This document shows, one piece after another, positions 20,677 to 33,800 of a stretch of DNA of 64,000 bases. The notes under the pieces were generated by a model, which did no database searches, was not told the origin of the DNA, and saw nothing but the letters and a program-made list of their open reading frames with translations. Made by a program: the position numbers and the translations under genes. The stretch comes from Maylandia zebra. Lineage: Eukaryota > Chordata > Actinopteri > Cichliformes > Cichlidae. Within the stretch, counting starts at the first letter, position 1. The number at the start of each line of letters is the position of its first letter. The stretch is taken from NCBI RefSeq assembly GCF_041146795.1, contig NC_135174.1, positions 22,592,878-22,656,877 of the forward strand, read 5' to 3'.

Positions 20677-21835
20677 TTTCTTCTCCAGACAACTAAGCAG
20701 GCCAATTAGGACAAAAACCTTTAGACCCTAGCGTGCTATTAATCCGCTACAATGCTAGTTAAAGCTGTAGCTGATGAACTGAATTTGAAATCTCGCTGTT
20801 TTTCTGATAGTATCGCTCTGCTCGTTTCTTTCACCGCGCTGTTTTTCACGTGAAATGGCGGCAAGGACCCTTCCTTTTCCCCTTTCTTTGCGCCCGTGTT
20901 GGCTTCCTCTGATTGGCTGTCCCAAGAGTCACTTTAACGCTACACTGCCCCCTGTGGACAGGAGGTTACTTGTAACGGCGACTGCAGACCGTTATTTCTG
21001 CCTTTGTTCCATGAGTTGGGTTAAAACGCCCCTGTTCGCCGTTTGTGAAAAGTTAACGACCTTTTTTCCTTTTAGCATGTAGACTCCACAAACTTGCTAT
21101 TACCACCGGATCCATGTCAGCTTGATTTACGTGAGCTCTCTGAGCTTTTTTGTCGTACATTATTCAGCTTTCACTCGTTTTCCCGCACAAGTCTTGCAAG
21201 TAACACTGTTTTCGGCTCGGCGTGTATCCCACAGCGCCGTCCTCTCTCTGCACTGCAGTCAGCGCTGCTTGCACATTTGGCGTAGGAAGGTCACGTTATA
21301 AAGCGGCTCGTCACTAGCGCCTGCTGGAGAGGAGAGAGGGGGACTGCGCAAAAAACCACGGTCTGGATTTGTGCCTGGCTGACGTCATGGGGAGCCACAG
21401 AGCTCTCTGACAGGATCCAGCACCGACGAGCACCCGGTAGGGGGGAATACACGATCAACATCCAGTAGGGCCGGGAGACGAGCACATCGCCGTTTTCTTC
21501 CACAAACGAGCCCGTAAAGTGAAGCCAGGAGCGGGGATCGCGCTTCGGTAACGACTGCGGCGTACCACGAAAGCGCTTCCCCGCAGTTAAAGGGACTACC
21601 ACAGCTGTTTTCTGCCTCAAAACACAAGCTTGCACTGTTGGCCAGGGAGGGATAAGCAGCAAGAGAACAACTACTAATCCCCGGAACGGTCACATTCACG
21701 GCGGGGCTCGGACCCGACAGTAATGGACAGGGGAGCACGAACTGGATTAAATGATAGGGAGTAAAGAGACGCAGCGTACAAAGCGGACCTGAAGTGTTAT
21801 GCCCGTTAAGCCGTGCTGTCTTTATTTGACTGGAA
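20677..21835. promoter_or_regulatory. Divergent srsf2/rnf157 promoter interval
   Basis: The start codons of srsf2 (minus) and rnf157 (plus) are 1.16 kb apart. The interval is richer in CG dinucleotides than its surroundings and holds an inverted CCAAT box (GATTGGCTG near 20911) and TATAAAG at about 21298-21304. The sequence before the rnf157 ATG is presumably its 5' UTR. Transcription starts were not determined. Confidence 0.55.
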
Positions 21836-24800
21836 ATGGGAGCTCTAACAAGCAGACAAAACATAGGCGTGGAAGAAGTGGACATCCCGTCCAATTCGGT
21901 GTACCGCTATCCACCGAAATCTGGTAAGTCACCAAACAACAGGTCGGACTGGGTTGGGTGAGTGTTATCTAAAACTCGCTGCAGATGATTTATTCTGGAG
22001 GGAAAACATCACCTTCGTATCCCGTGAGTTTACAGGCCTGCAGGGGCATTTCAGCCTTTAACCCGGAGCGGCTACCTGTGGAGACCGGTGTTTTTCACGA
22101 GCCACCTTTCCACCCACTTAAAAGTGCGCTTTCCATTTACTCCATATTTATGTGCTAGATGATTTATTCTAATTTATTCTTCATCTTGCAGCATTGTAGT
22201 GACATCCATAGAAGGACAGCAACACGCAGCAGCACCCCTATGTTTCTATAACTAACTGTCCTTTGCACGTATTTATGAAAATTCAACTTCAAATTTTTCA
22301 TGAATAGGAGAAACTGGCAGGCAGAACTGGGTTTGGCTTTTCCTTTGGTGCATCTGGTTGGCATTAGGACTAAATCAGGCTGTGGAAAGGAATAAATCCT
22401 GATGGATGGCATTTAAAAGACTAGTCAGATATATTCATTTTGAGAAATAAAACTCACAAATTAGAATATATTTTAAAGTTTAAAGCTTGAATTTTAGCTG
22501 TGATGATCTATGCATTTTTAAAACTGTTAATTTACTAACTATAAATCTCAGTTTATTTGTGAATGTCCACCCAGTACTGCCTGTCAATTATGTTTGCATT
22601 ATTTTATGTTCTTGTGATTTCAACTGTAAAATACAAGTTCAAAATGTCTAAAATCTAAATATGGCTAGTTTACAGTTTTCAATCAAATGAATGACTCATA
22701 CAAAAAATAATTTGTAATCCTAATAAAAGCTGAAGCTGGAAACTTTTACTAAAAGAATAATCAAAATAGTTGCAACATAATTATCAATCAATAATAATTT
22801 AATTCCTTCAGCTCTGTGGAGTCTTTTAGTTTTGATCATTTATTTCCTTTTTTTCCCAAGATATTTTTTTCCTGACTAAATATAAATTTAGTCAGACTAA
22901 ATATAAATGCCATATTATGGGATATATCTGGAAGACCTTTTCTTTACATTTAAAAAAATAAATGAATAAACATTAGTCCGCACGGGTCACTTACGCTCAT
23001 TCGACCCAGCTAATAAAGTGGCCCTTTCCTTCAGACTGACCTGTGTGTTTTCAGTCTGTCGTGTTTGATATTTTCTGATTGCTGCATTGTGTCCAGCCCC
23101 CTCCCCGGATTAACAATAATACCAAACAGGCATTGTGTTAGAAAATGTAATCGTATTGCTGTTCAAATCTGTCAAATGCGACTACATAAATTAAAATAAA
23201 ATCTCCCACGAAATTAGATCTGCAACACAATCCGGGAATATGAGTTTTCTCACGCTCAGAAACATCAGAGTAATATTTCAGATTCATCCTGACATCGTGT
23301 GCTCATTGTGATGAGGATGGAAGGGAAGAAAAGTGGCTGCCATTAGCCCCGCTGTTGCCACAGCAGCTGAGTTAGTCGTAGGCGATATAAATTTGTGATA
23401 TAACAGCCCCGGTTGTAGCCTGGAGCAGTAGTGGTGGTGATGCTGGCAGGGAGGATAGAGGTGGCTATTGCTGCCAGCGAAACCGATCTGTCAGCCCTAG
23501 TTCCTGTCTGTGGGATCTGGTGACAGAGCCTGAGCCCAGGTCGCCTCTCCCACCTGCTGTAAATAAAGTGATGAAGAGAGAGGGAGACAGGCTCATCGCT
23601 TAGGCTGTTTTTCCCCTTTATTATGTTAATGGCTTCAAGGTCAAACTATCAAACCCTCATCCTCCTGTATGGTCTTAATAAGTGTGAAAAACCAAGCAGC
23701 CAGATTCAGACCAGCAATGCCAGACCAGATGTCCTCCCTGCAGAAACATGACTCGACTGCCCAGCATGTTATTTAGAGACCGCAAACCTCCATTACAGTC
23801 TTATGATATTAGCCTAACCTGTTATTAAAAAGCAGAATGTCCATTTAGTCTAGCTGCCATCCCCCTTGAGTCTAGGTAAACAGGTATAGAAGCTACAGCA
23901 CAATAACAGCCCAGCATTAGTCTTTTAGTCATCAGCTTTTTATTTCACTATTTTCGGTCATTTTGTCTAACCTGCCAGTTTAGGGACAGGATGAGGTAAT
24001 TTTATCATGCAGTTTGGGATTACTTGGCTCTTACAGCGAGTTATCTGTGAATACTGAGAATGTAGGCTCAGAGATTTATAGGAAGTATAAATGTTTTATG
24101 TCGGTGAAGTGCCAGATGGGTAGGACTCGCAAAGTGTCAGTTTGTAGCAGCGTAATTTCGCATGGCTCCTTCAGTTTTCGATGAAAATGATTTCATCAAT
24201 TTGCATTTTGTATACGGTATGTAGTTTTCATGTACATTGAAACGTAATAAACGATCATAAATATGTTCTTATTTCTTCTTTTTCGTTGTGCAGGGAGTTA
24301 CTTTGCCAGCCATTTCATCATGGGGGGAGAGAAGTTTGACTCCACTCACCCGGAGGGTTACCTGTTTGGGGAGAATACAGACCTTAACTTCCTGGGGACC
24401 AGACCAGTAGCGGTAGGTATTTTTACACACTAACAGTAAAATATAATGTCAAAAGCAAAAATTTGGGGTGTTTCTCAGGAAATTTCTTATCACATTTTCA
24501 TGCTTTTTCCTTTGTACTTCTTTGTTAGTTACACTTTGCTAGTACTGATTTACACCCCCCTTTTGCCTTCAGAATTTCCTTAATTCTTTGTAACACAGAT
24601 GATTTACTGTTATTTATGCTAAATTCTGACCCTGAAATACTCAGACCAGCTAGTCTGAACTTAACCAACTAACATGCTACTCTCAAAGTCAGGTAAATCA
24701 CCTTTCTTTCCTATTCTGATGCTCAGTTTGAACTTTAACGGGCTTCCTTGAATAATGTACAATAATTATATGCCTCAGATCACTGCATACTAGCATGTGA

Positions 24801-27800
24801 TTGGCTGTTAGATGTTTGTGTACCCAAAAAAGTGGCTTTTGATACTGTAACAATGGTTGATGTTCATGTTAAACGTGGACAAAACATCAAACATTAACAA
24901 AGGCTCCTTTTGTTTTCTATCCGGTTGTTCAGTGATGACGCGACGAATCCTACTTCCGGGTCTAAAGTAGTCTGCGTTTAATATGGCTTTTGTGTTGTTA
25001 ACATGTTTAATGTTATGTATTTTCTTCTGTTTGATCTCAAAAAGCTCCTAAAACAGTCAGTGATCACTGTTGACCTCCCTCGGCTTTTATTACCGCTAAT
25101 CATTTATTTAAGCTCAGTTTTTAAAACCTTAGGATGTAACTACAGCCCAGCCCATGCAGCAGTATATGAATGACTAACCTCGTATTGTGGATGGATTATC
25201 TCAGTTGTTCTCCTGGCTGAAGTTTGGTCCTTTTACAGCATCCTGCCATGCGATTACATTTGTTTCTGACCACCGAGAACACTCACGTTAACTTTTATCG
25301 AGTGGAAAAAAAGTTAGCTTGTTTGTATTATGCTAACACAGCTGTGTCGCTAGCGGTCACGTAGCACATCATTATATACCAGCTAGCCCAACTTCAGTAA
25401 CCCTACAAACGTCACTGCTGTTTAGTTTTCTGTCTTCATTTATGTTGGAAGTGATAGCAGAGCTGTACGTTTGAATTTGTTTCCAAAACCCCGCAGTCAG
25501 GACATGCTATATTGTATTTAGATAGAAGCTAGCGAGCTAACTACCTGCTAACTTCTAACTCCGTTAAATGTCATAAATTCCGTTTTCATGGATGCCTGGA
25601 TGTTAAACTCAATTGTTACACCTGGTAGAGCAGAACGCTGATCATTTTATTAAAGATGAAAGACTTTAGACAGTTTTTCAACTCTCAATAATGCCATAGT
25701 GATGGTTTGATATATGGACCTGCAGCGGAGTTTAGGCCCAGACACGGCTAGTGACGTCAGACTGAACAACCGGATTGATTGATGATACGTTTGGTTTTTC
25801 AGCAAGTTTTTACACAATAAAATGTAAAAAAGAAAAAAGAAAAAAAAACAAAGAAATGAAAATGAAGGATATTCATTGTTTCCAAGAAGACAATGTTTAA
25901 ATGTGTCCAGTCTTAAAAATTTGCACATCTGAGAAGCAAAAACATTTTTCTGCATTTGATCGATGGAAAAATTGATTCTTTAACACTTCAGCATCAATGG
26001 TATTGCTGTCTTCTTCCTATTAAACAGGAGTTGATAAGTTTCAGCAGGCTTGACTCCTGCAGTGGCAATTACCGGTCTTTCACACTGTCATTGATTGAAA
26101 TTTATTTTAACGTCTCATCCTGTCAAACTAATTAAAAATGAAATGAGAGTCTGCTGAGTCCGTCTACAGAGACGTTGATAAGTGATGGTCCCTCCGGTGG
26201 GTGCGTGCAAACCTAATCATGAACCTGAAGTTCAAACTAATGAGAGCTTCAGATTGCAAAGAGCTCAAACCCGCAGAGGAAAAAGAGAATTTAACACAGT
26301 CCAAAAGGCTCGAAGGGGCTAAAATGTTGGAATAAATTGAAGCTGATATGGAACAGAAAGACTGGGCTTCATCTAGCTCTGTGTGCTAATCGCAGTTGCA
26401 GTGCTGTTTCTGTCTAGACTGGGGCTAAAATTAGGAGTGCAGTTTTTCTCCCGATTATATGGGTGTTTATAATCCTCCCGTGGGCTCAGAATTCAGCTGG
26501 TGATGTTTTGTTTTTTCTGTTCTTGTATGTGTGTCTGAAGCTTTACCAGCATTATATAATGGTTGGTGGTTTCGAAGCAGATGGTGCTGTGGAATCATAA
26601 ATCCAACCGCAGTTGTTGTGTTCTCAGTCTCCCGCACCACTCGACAAACAGGATAATGGACGTGGCTATATTTAGGGATTTTGTTTTAAGAGTGCCCTGG
26701 CTGGACAGCACAAATGCAAAATGGATTTTAGCCACAACACGGGTTGGCAACAATGGTTAGGTGGCCTACTTTGAATCCAGTACCTTTGGGTTGTTGTCAG
26801 ATTCTTCAGAGGCATTCCTAATTCACAGAGGATGAATCACAAGTTCTTTGGTGATCACTGACTTCCACTCATCAGCTTGATATTTTTAGGATTTTGATAA
26901 GTTTTTTCATTTCCATTATTATTCCAGAACATTTAGGCTAAGGCTAGGCTAAGGATTTATAATCCCTAAACCTAATCAAGGAAGTAAAAATAAATAAAAA
27001 ATTTGTAGAATAATTTGTGATAAAAGGCCGAAAGACCGTGTGAAGTTGAGACACACAACCGATGATGGGTCCCGCTGGTAAAGCTTCTGGCCTGCCTTTC
27101 CTCATAGTAGCCATCCCTCAAGACTTTCTCTATTTGAAGCAATGTATTATAAGGGATTGTAACACCTAGTCCTTTTATTGAATCAGGACTTTAGGTATCT
27201 GCAGATTTTGTGTCAGGATTGGAATAGTATCATATACAAATATCAGATTGGAACATGAAAGGAGCCTGACGTTCCTGTATTTTCTTTTTTAAAGTTGCCT
27301 GGGTCTGTTTCTATGTGTTTGCCCTGAAACAAACTAAGAACCTGTCCAGGGTGCAGCCTGACTCTTGCCCTGTAACAGATAGGATAGGCTGCAGCCGCTC
27401 CTTCTTGGCACACTCTCAGTGTAGTAAAAGCATACCTGGAAGGAAAACAACATAGTTAAACATTATCAACATGAACTGGCCTCCCCAGAGGCTGCACCTA
27501 AAGGTTACTGAAGCAGTGTGAGATCATCGGCCAACATCTAAAGACGACCTTTGCATGTCCTCCAAGAAGCCTAGAGAGCTATTCCTGAAGACTACTTAAA
27601 GAAATTACAACAAAGCTTTCATGATTTTTGCACAGTACTGTATTTGTCTGTATTGTTATAGCCTTTTCCTTTCTCCTCCTCCAAACCTGCGGTTTAAATC
27701 CTGTTGTTCTTGATTGCCAATGATCACAGCACAATTTTTTACTTTGGGACTATTTTTCAGCCAAAGCTAGAATGTGTAGAATGGACAGCCAGCAGCACAT

Positions 27801-30800
27801 TCTCTCTAAAAAGTCTTTTACAAATAGATACATTTTGAGTCACATTTACAGCATTTATTTATTTTTTTAGATATGCAATAATATGATCAATATGTTCTGC
27901 CTTGTAAGACACACCAGTCTACTGTTGGATTGGGAAACAGCATCAGTCTGGCAGTCTGCCTCGTAACCACAATACTGTTTCAACTATGCTTGCTGGGTTT
28001 AATTTATGACCACAAGTATTTAATTGGCATGTTCCAAATCCACATGTTCACGGTAACTATGAGCAAATTTTCAGGGCAAGTGTGCATGGGTTTTGTCATG
28101 CACAACAGCATGAATTCTACACAAATTTTAATTAAAAGATAAAATAAAATAAAACCTCTCTAGGCCTGTCTAGATGACATTAAAGCAATCTTAAATTTAA
28201 ACATTTTAAATTTTAATGAAACAAAATCCGAGGTGTTCCTGTTTGGACCCAGTCGTCCCTGTGAGTCTTCCTCTGTTGATTTGGGACCCCTGGAAGTTTA
28301 TTTTAAACCTGTCATTACCGACCTTGGTTTTAAGTTGGACAGTGATTTTAAATTAGAGCAGTGGTGAAGTCCACTTTTTATCACTTAAGGCGATTGGCAA
28401 GAGTGAAATGTTTTCTGTTTTACTGCACTGGCTGCCTGTTCATTTTAAAATTCTTATGACTGTTCTTAAACGCTTTCACAGTCTTGCCCTGCCTCAGCGC
28501 TCTGATCTTCTTCATCCATACACACCCTGTACGTCTCTCAGGTCAGCTGACCAGCTGCTCCTGAAAGTACTGAGGTCTAGGAGGACACTCAGAGGGGACA
28601 GGGCCTTTTCTGCCATTGAATTAAATTGAAATTGAAAGCCTTTATTGTCATTATACACAGTATAATATAATAGAAGTACACAGCACCGGGTGACACAGAC
28701 AGACAGAGAATGATGACACGGACAATTTGAGCACCGACAATTTTAAGCACAGACATAAGTCCAAGGAGCATCAGAATGAGCACGAATGGTCGGGGTAATT
28801 TATGTCAAGTGGTGCAGGGGTCAGTGGAGATATTTCAGTGCAATTACTTTTGTGCAAGTTTGAGTTGCTCCTAAATTATGGAATAACCTGCCCTTGCACG
28901 TTAAAACCCATTTTTATTCTTTGACCTTCGGCCCAGCGAAACGGAGTTTTTTCTTGTTTTAGGTTTCTTTTTATTTGCTTTTTTTATATTTATGGTTTTA
29001 TTTATATCTTATGTATTTTTATGATTTAGTTTAGTTCCAATTTACAGCACCTTGTGTCAGCTATGGTGCTTTATAAATAAAGATGGATGGAAAAAATCTG
29101 TTAGAGGTTGAGCATCTCTGGAAAGAATTTGGAAAATGTTAAATTAAATTGATCAAAGAGAAGAGTTTAAGGTTCAGCTGTCCGAGGCTTCGTGTAGGTA
29201 TTATTTCCTGAGTGGTTAATATGTGGTGCCTGCTATAGAGTTAGTATTAGGAGTCTAGCTTTAGGACAAGCTTTTGCAAAGTGTAACTACCAAATATTAG
29301 CATGCTACATGCTAAACTAACATGGTGAACATTGTAAACACTGTAACAGCCTAGTATCAGCTTGTTAGTGGTGTCACTCTGAGCTTTTTTCTACAGTTTC
29401 TCAATACCAAAACTGACCTGTGGGTTCTTTGAACAACACTGGCCTTTATTTGAACAGGAGAAACAATCTGTGGGTTTTGATTTTACTCTGGGAGTGTGCG
29501 AGGAAGTGCAGAGTGTTGCTCTGATATTTATGATTTTTAATAAGACCTACAGTATTGCCGTGAGTTCCCGATGAATGGCTCTTTTCAGCATCTGTTACTC
29601 GATGTGTGTTTGTTTGTGTGGTTTACAGGCGTGACTCCTGCTGAGCCCAGATGTGTAATAGTGCTGAATACGGTGCCATTCACAGCCACGCAAACACACT
29701 TAAACACAGAGGCGTACAGATTTGGGGGTTGTAGTGTCGAGGTATCTGACCACATCCTCCAGAGATCCTTAAACCACCTCGGCTCTCCGCTTACGCTAAT
29801 TCAGCAACTTTTGGCTTCAGACACGCAACAAAGGAGTGCTGAGCAGTGATCCACAAATAGGGTCAAGTTTCACGCTCATGTGTTAATTTACACCAAGGTT
29901 TAACCCATCACAGAAAGTCTTTATATTCTTGTCAATTAGCCATTTGTCTTGTAAGTAGATTCAGTTTTACGCTGGGCTGTTTTACACACAAGTTCAGGAA
30001 CCTACCGAACACTGTCTGAAGTGTCAGGCCCATCCCTGGAAAGACACAGCAAGGGCAGATTTTTTACTCTTGCTCAGCACTTGTCAGCATCGACGAGATC
30101 TGTGCTGACAAACCAAAAACATCTTTGTGTTAAGGTTAAACTGGGAGCAGCCAGGGTCATCATGCAGCCCTAAATTTGCTGTGGTGAAGAGAGGAATGTT
30201 GTGCGGTCGAGACAAAAATGAATGGTAGTACTCTTCAGTATCATAACATGTATTTAGCATCTATAATTTGTTTTTTGTTTTCTGTTCCTTTCTGTTTTCA
30301 GTTCCCGTATGCAGCCCCTCCACCTCAGGAACCTGTAAAGACGCTACGAAGCCTTATAAACATTCGAAAGGACACACTGCGACTCGTACGGTACGCACAT
30401 CTGTCCACTGATTACACAGCCTTGGTCTAATTTTATGTCAGCAGATCTGCTTTTAGGGAGCAAGTCATAGCAAAAAATATAAGAGAGAGTGTCAAATTAT
30501 GCGTGTTGATTTCATTTGTTTTAATTTTTTTGCGAGATGAAATCTTTGTTATTTGTAGACATACAAGAGGCCTGGATACACATGAAAGCTTGTGCTGAGT
30601 TTAGAGCCAAAGGCAAATAAATACATATATACAAGTTATTTAACCATGATTTACGTTATTGAGATATTTATCGCACTCTATAAAACAGATTTTTTTGCTT
30701 TTCGCAAACACACACAAAAAAACTTCATAATCATAGACTAACAAACAAAACTAAAACAATAATTGACATTGTTATTCTCCCTTTTTCATCCAGGTGCAGT

Positions 30801-33800
30801 GAGGACCTGAAGCTGCCCGGTGACGAAGCAGCGGGGAAGACCAGAGCCTGCTACAATGTCGAGTTCACCTTTGATGCTGACACACAGGTGGCCATCACCA
30901 TCTACTACCAGGCCATAGAGGAGTTTCACAACGGAGTGCCAGTGTGAGTGAGAGTCATTTTCCTGATGAAGTAACTATATAAGAACCGGTCCATTTATCA
31001 TTTATTGAACTATAACTGCATATCTGGTGTTAGTCTGCAGAATTTGTTCCAGTTATGTAGAACCAGATGTCTCGTAATCACAGCTGTGTTTCTATTTGTG
31101 CTTATTTCTGGCGAAACCGTCTAGAATCGAGAGTCCGTAAACTCTTGAGTTGAGCACAAATTACTCTGGCTTGTGTTTTCATAAAACACTGATCCACATT
31201 AAACACAGATTCTTCCTCCGTGTGGCAACAGGTTACTTTCGCCCCACAAAACTACTGCTGCAAAGACAGGATCGACTTCTATGTGTGTGTGTGTGTTTTT
31301 TTCTTTCTGTTTTCTAAACATCCACTTGTGGCCCAAACAGAGCCTGTGGTAGTGTGATTCAGGCCCCACTGGTGGGTGCATAGAGCAACTGCGGTTGTGG
31401 TGTAGATGACCAGGGGAAAAATATGAAGAGCTACTGAATTGAGTCCGTTTGCTTTGTGTAGGAAAAAAAGAGTGCTGATGCCGTCTTGCTGATTTTATTT
31501 TCGCTAAATCTTCAGCTTGGATCATAAAAATGTGGGAGGCGTGTAGCTCTCACCATAGAGCGAGTGCCCTTGTTTTAATTTCGGATTTGATCACTTTCGC
31601 TTTGTGCTTCTTCTCTTTTTTGCCACTGCCAGCAATATCTACTAGCCTACAAGGGAAAACAGAATCACTATGTTCATTTTTGGTTAATATTAACATATGA
31701 AGACCAGCTATGGACTCGTGTTTTTACATGAAAGTGAGCCCAGTGACTTCTCTGCAATGCCATGCGGACTTGAAATTAGCGTACACGGAAGTTTGGAGTT
31801 TGAGATAAGTTGTGGCTGACAACCAAAGCTAAATATATGTGAATATAGTGTGTATATGCCTATTTATGTGTTGCATATTTAAAAGGCTTTGTTTTTTGTA
31901 TGCAGAGAGGAAAGTGAACCAGAGTCCAATTCGTTTAAGATGCTTCTGATTCTGAATAAATATTTGAAGAGAAAAAGTGACATTGCTGCATCCTTAAAGA
32001 AAAAAGATAAATGTGTAAATTAAAACAGGCTAGTGTGGCAGAGAAAATTGTTATGCCAGCACGGTCTCGCATATCTTAAATGCAGCTCAGTGTTTGCATA
32101 TCTTGCATAAGAAGCTGTGATTCTATTTCTGTCCAAACAGGACGGAGGACCTATGCACATTTTGCTTTTTCACCACTTTACTCAGAATAAATTACACTTA
32201 AATGAGACTCCCCCTCTCCAGCTGCTACATTTAAAAAACAATTACCTATTTTGCTTATAGTCAGCTACAGCAGATAGAAACAGCCATTTCCTGTTACCTT
32301 CCTCTTATATCCTGACCTGTATCTATCTGCTTCCTGCAGTTACCTGCCCCAGGACAGCTCACTGCAGTCTGAGACGGTACACTTCAAAAGGGGAGTTTGC
32401 CAGCAGTTCTGTCTGCCATCACACACCGTCAACCTCAGCGAGTGGGCCGACGACGAGGTAGGCGGCTTGTACCTGCAGCGCGATCACTGAAACGTGTGTT
32501 TACATGAGGTTGTGCTGGAGCATGAAGCCAGTTTGTACAGATGGATATCTGCGGTGTTTCTCTCCTCAGCTGCAGTTTGATATGGACAAGGAAATCTTCC
32601 CCATGGTTGTGCAGGCTGTTGTAGACGAGGGAGAAGGTGAGCTAATGTGCTTTGTCACACTGGTGATGTCATATGAATATGCATAAAGATGTACCAACTT
32701 GTTTTTTGTTTTATTTTCATCCTTGCAGATCATTTGGGACACTCTCACATACTGCTAGCTACATTTGAAAAGGTAAGAGCCAAAATTATATTTCCAGAAA
32801 TTTGGATCATTTATTCTTGATTTATCACGATTCATTGTTATGATGTCTTGTCAATATTAAACTCCAAAAACAGGCTAATATTTTACAGATGTATTAATAA
32901 TACATACAACTGTTGCCTTCTTTGCCAGCACATGGATGGAAGCTACTGTGTGAAGCCTCTGAAGCAGAAACAAGTGGTGAATACATCTGCCTTTCTTCTT
33001 TCCCTCCATCTTACGTCCTTTTGTGTAGCAACTTCATTCTTTTGAAAGACAAAGACACACCAAAGCTTTATTTCCTCCTTGAAACTCACGTCTGGCCCGT
33101 GAGAGCGGCCGCCTTTATTCATCGCTGTGTTCCTTTTCCCAGGTTGATGGAGTGAGTTACCTACTGCAGGAGATCTATGGGATCGAGAACAAATACAACA
33201 GCCAGGAATCAAAGGTAAAAATGGGAAAACATATGAAGCGTTTCAGAGCACTTTAGAAGTGACGTGAAAGTCTACCAAAACAAATCAGTGTCACTGCCTG
33301 CTTTCGCAAATCGACTTCTTCCGAGTGTTTTGATGATTTTTGTCTCCAGGTTGCTGACGACGAAATCAGCGACAACAGCGCGGAGTGCGTTGTGTGTTTG
33401 TCTGATGTACGAGACACGCTCATCCTGCCATGCAGACACCTGTGTCTCTGCAATGCCTGTGCAGACACCCTGCGCTACCAGGCCAACTGCTGCCCTATCT
33501 GCAGACTGCGTAAGTTCAGATATCGAAACACTGATCTTTTGGCACATTTGTTTTACAATCAAATGAAAACAGTGCAGAACGAGTTCATATTTTAGCTGAA
33601 CAAGATGTATTCTGCACACTGAGGGGGATAAATATCCTATGGTTCCTCACTCAGTTAGTTTTTCATTTATTTAAAGACTACAGGAAATAAAAAAGAAATA
33701 AAATCCTTGTTTGATTTCATGTAGAATTAAATATGGGAGGAAGGAAACACGTTTTAAACAATAGCTGCTTCTATTCTAGAGACTATAGGAAACTGCATCA

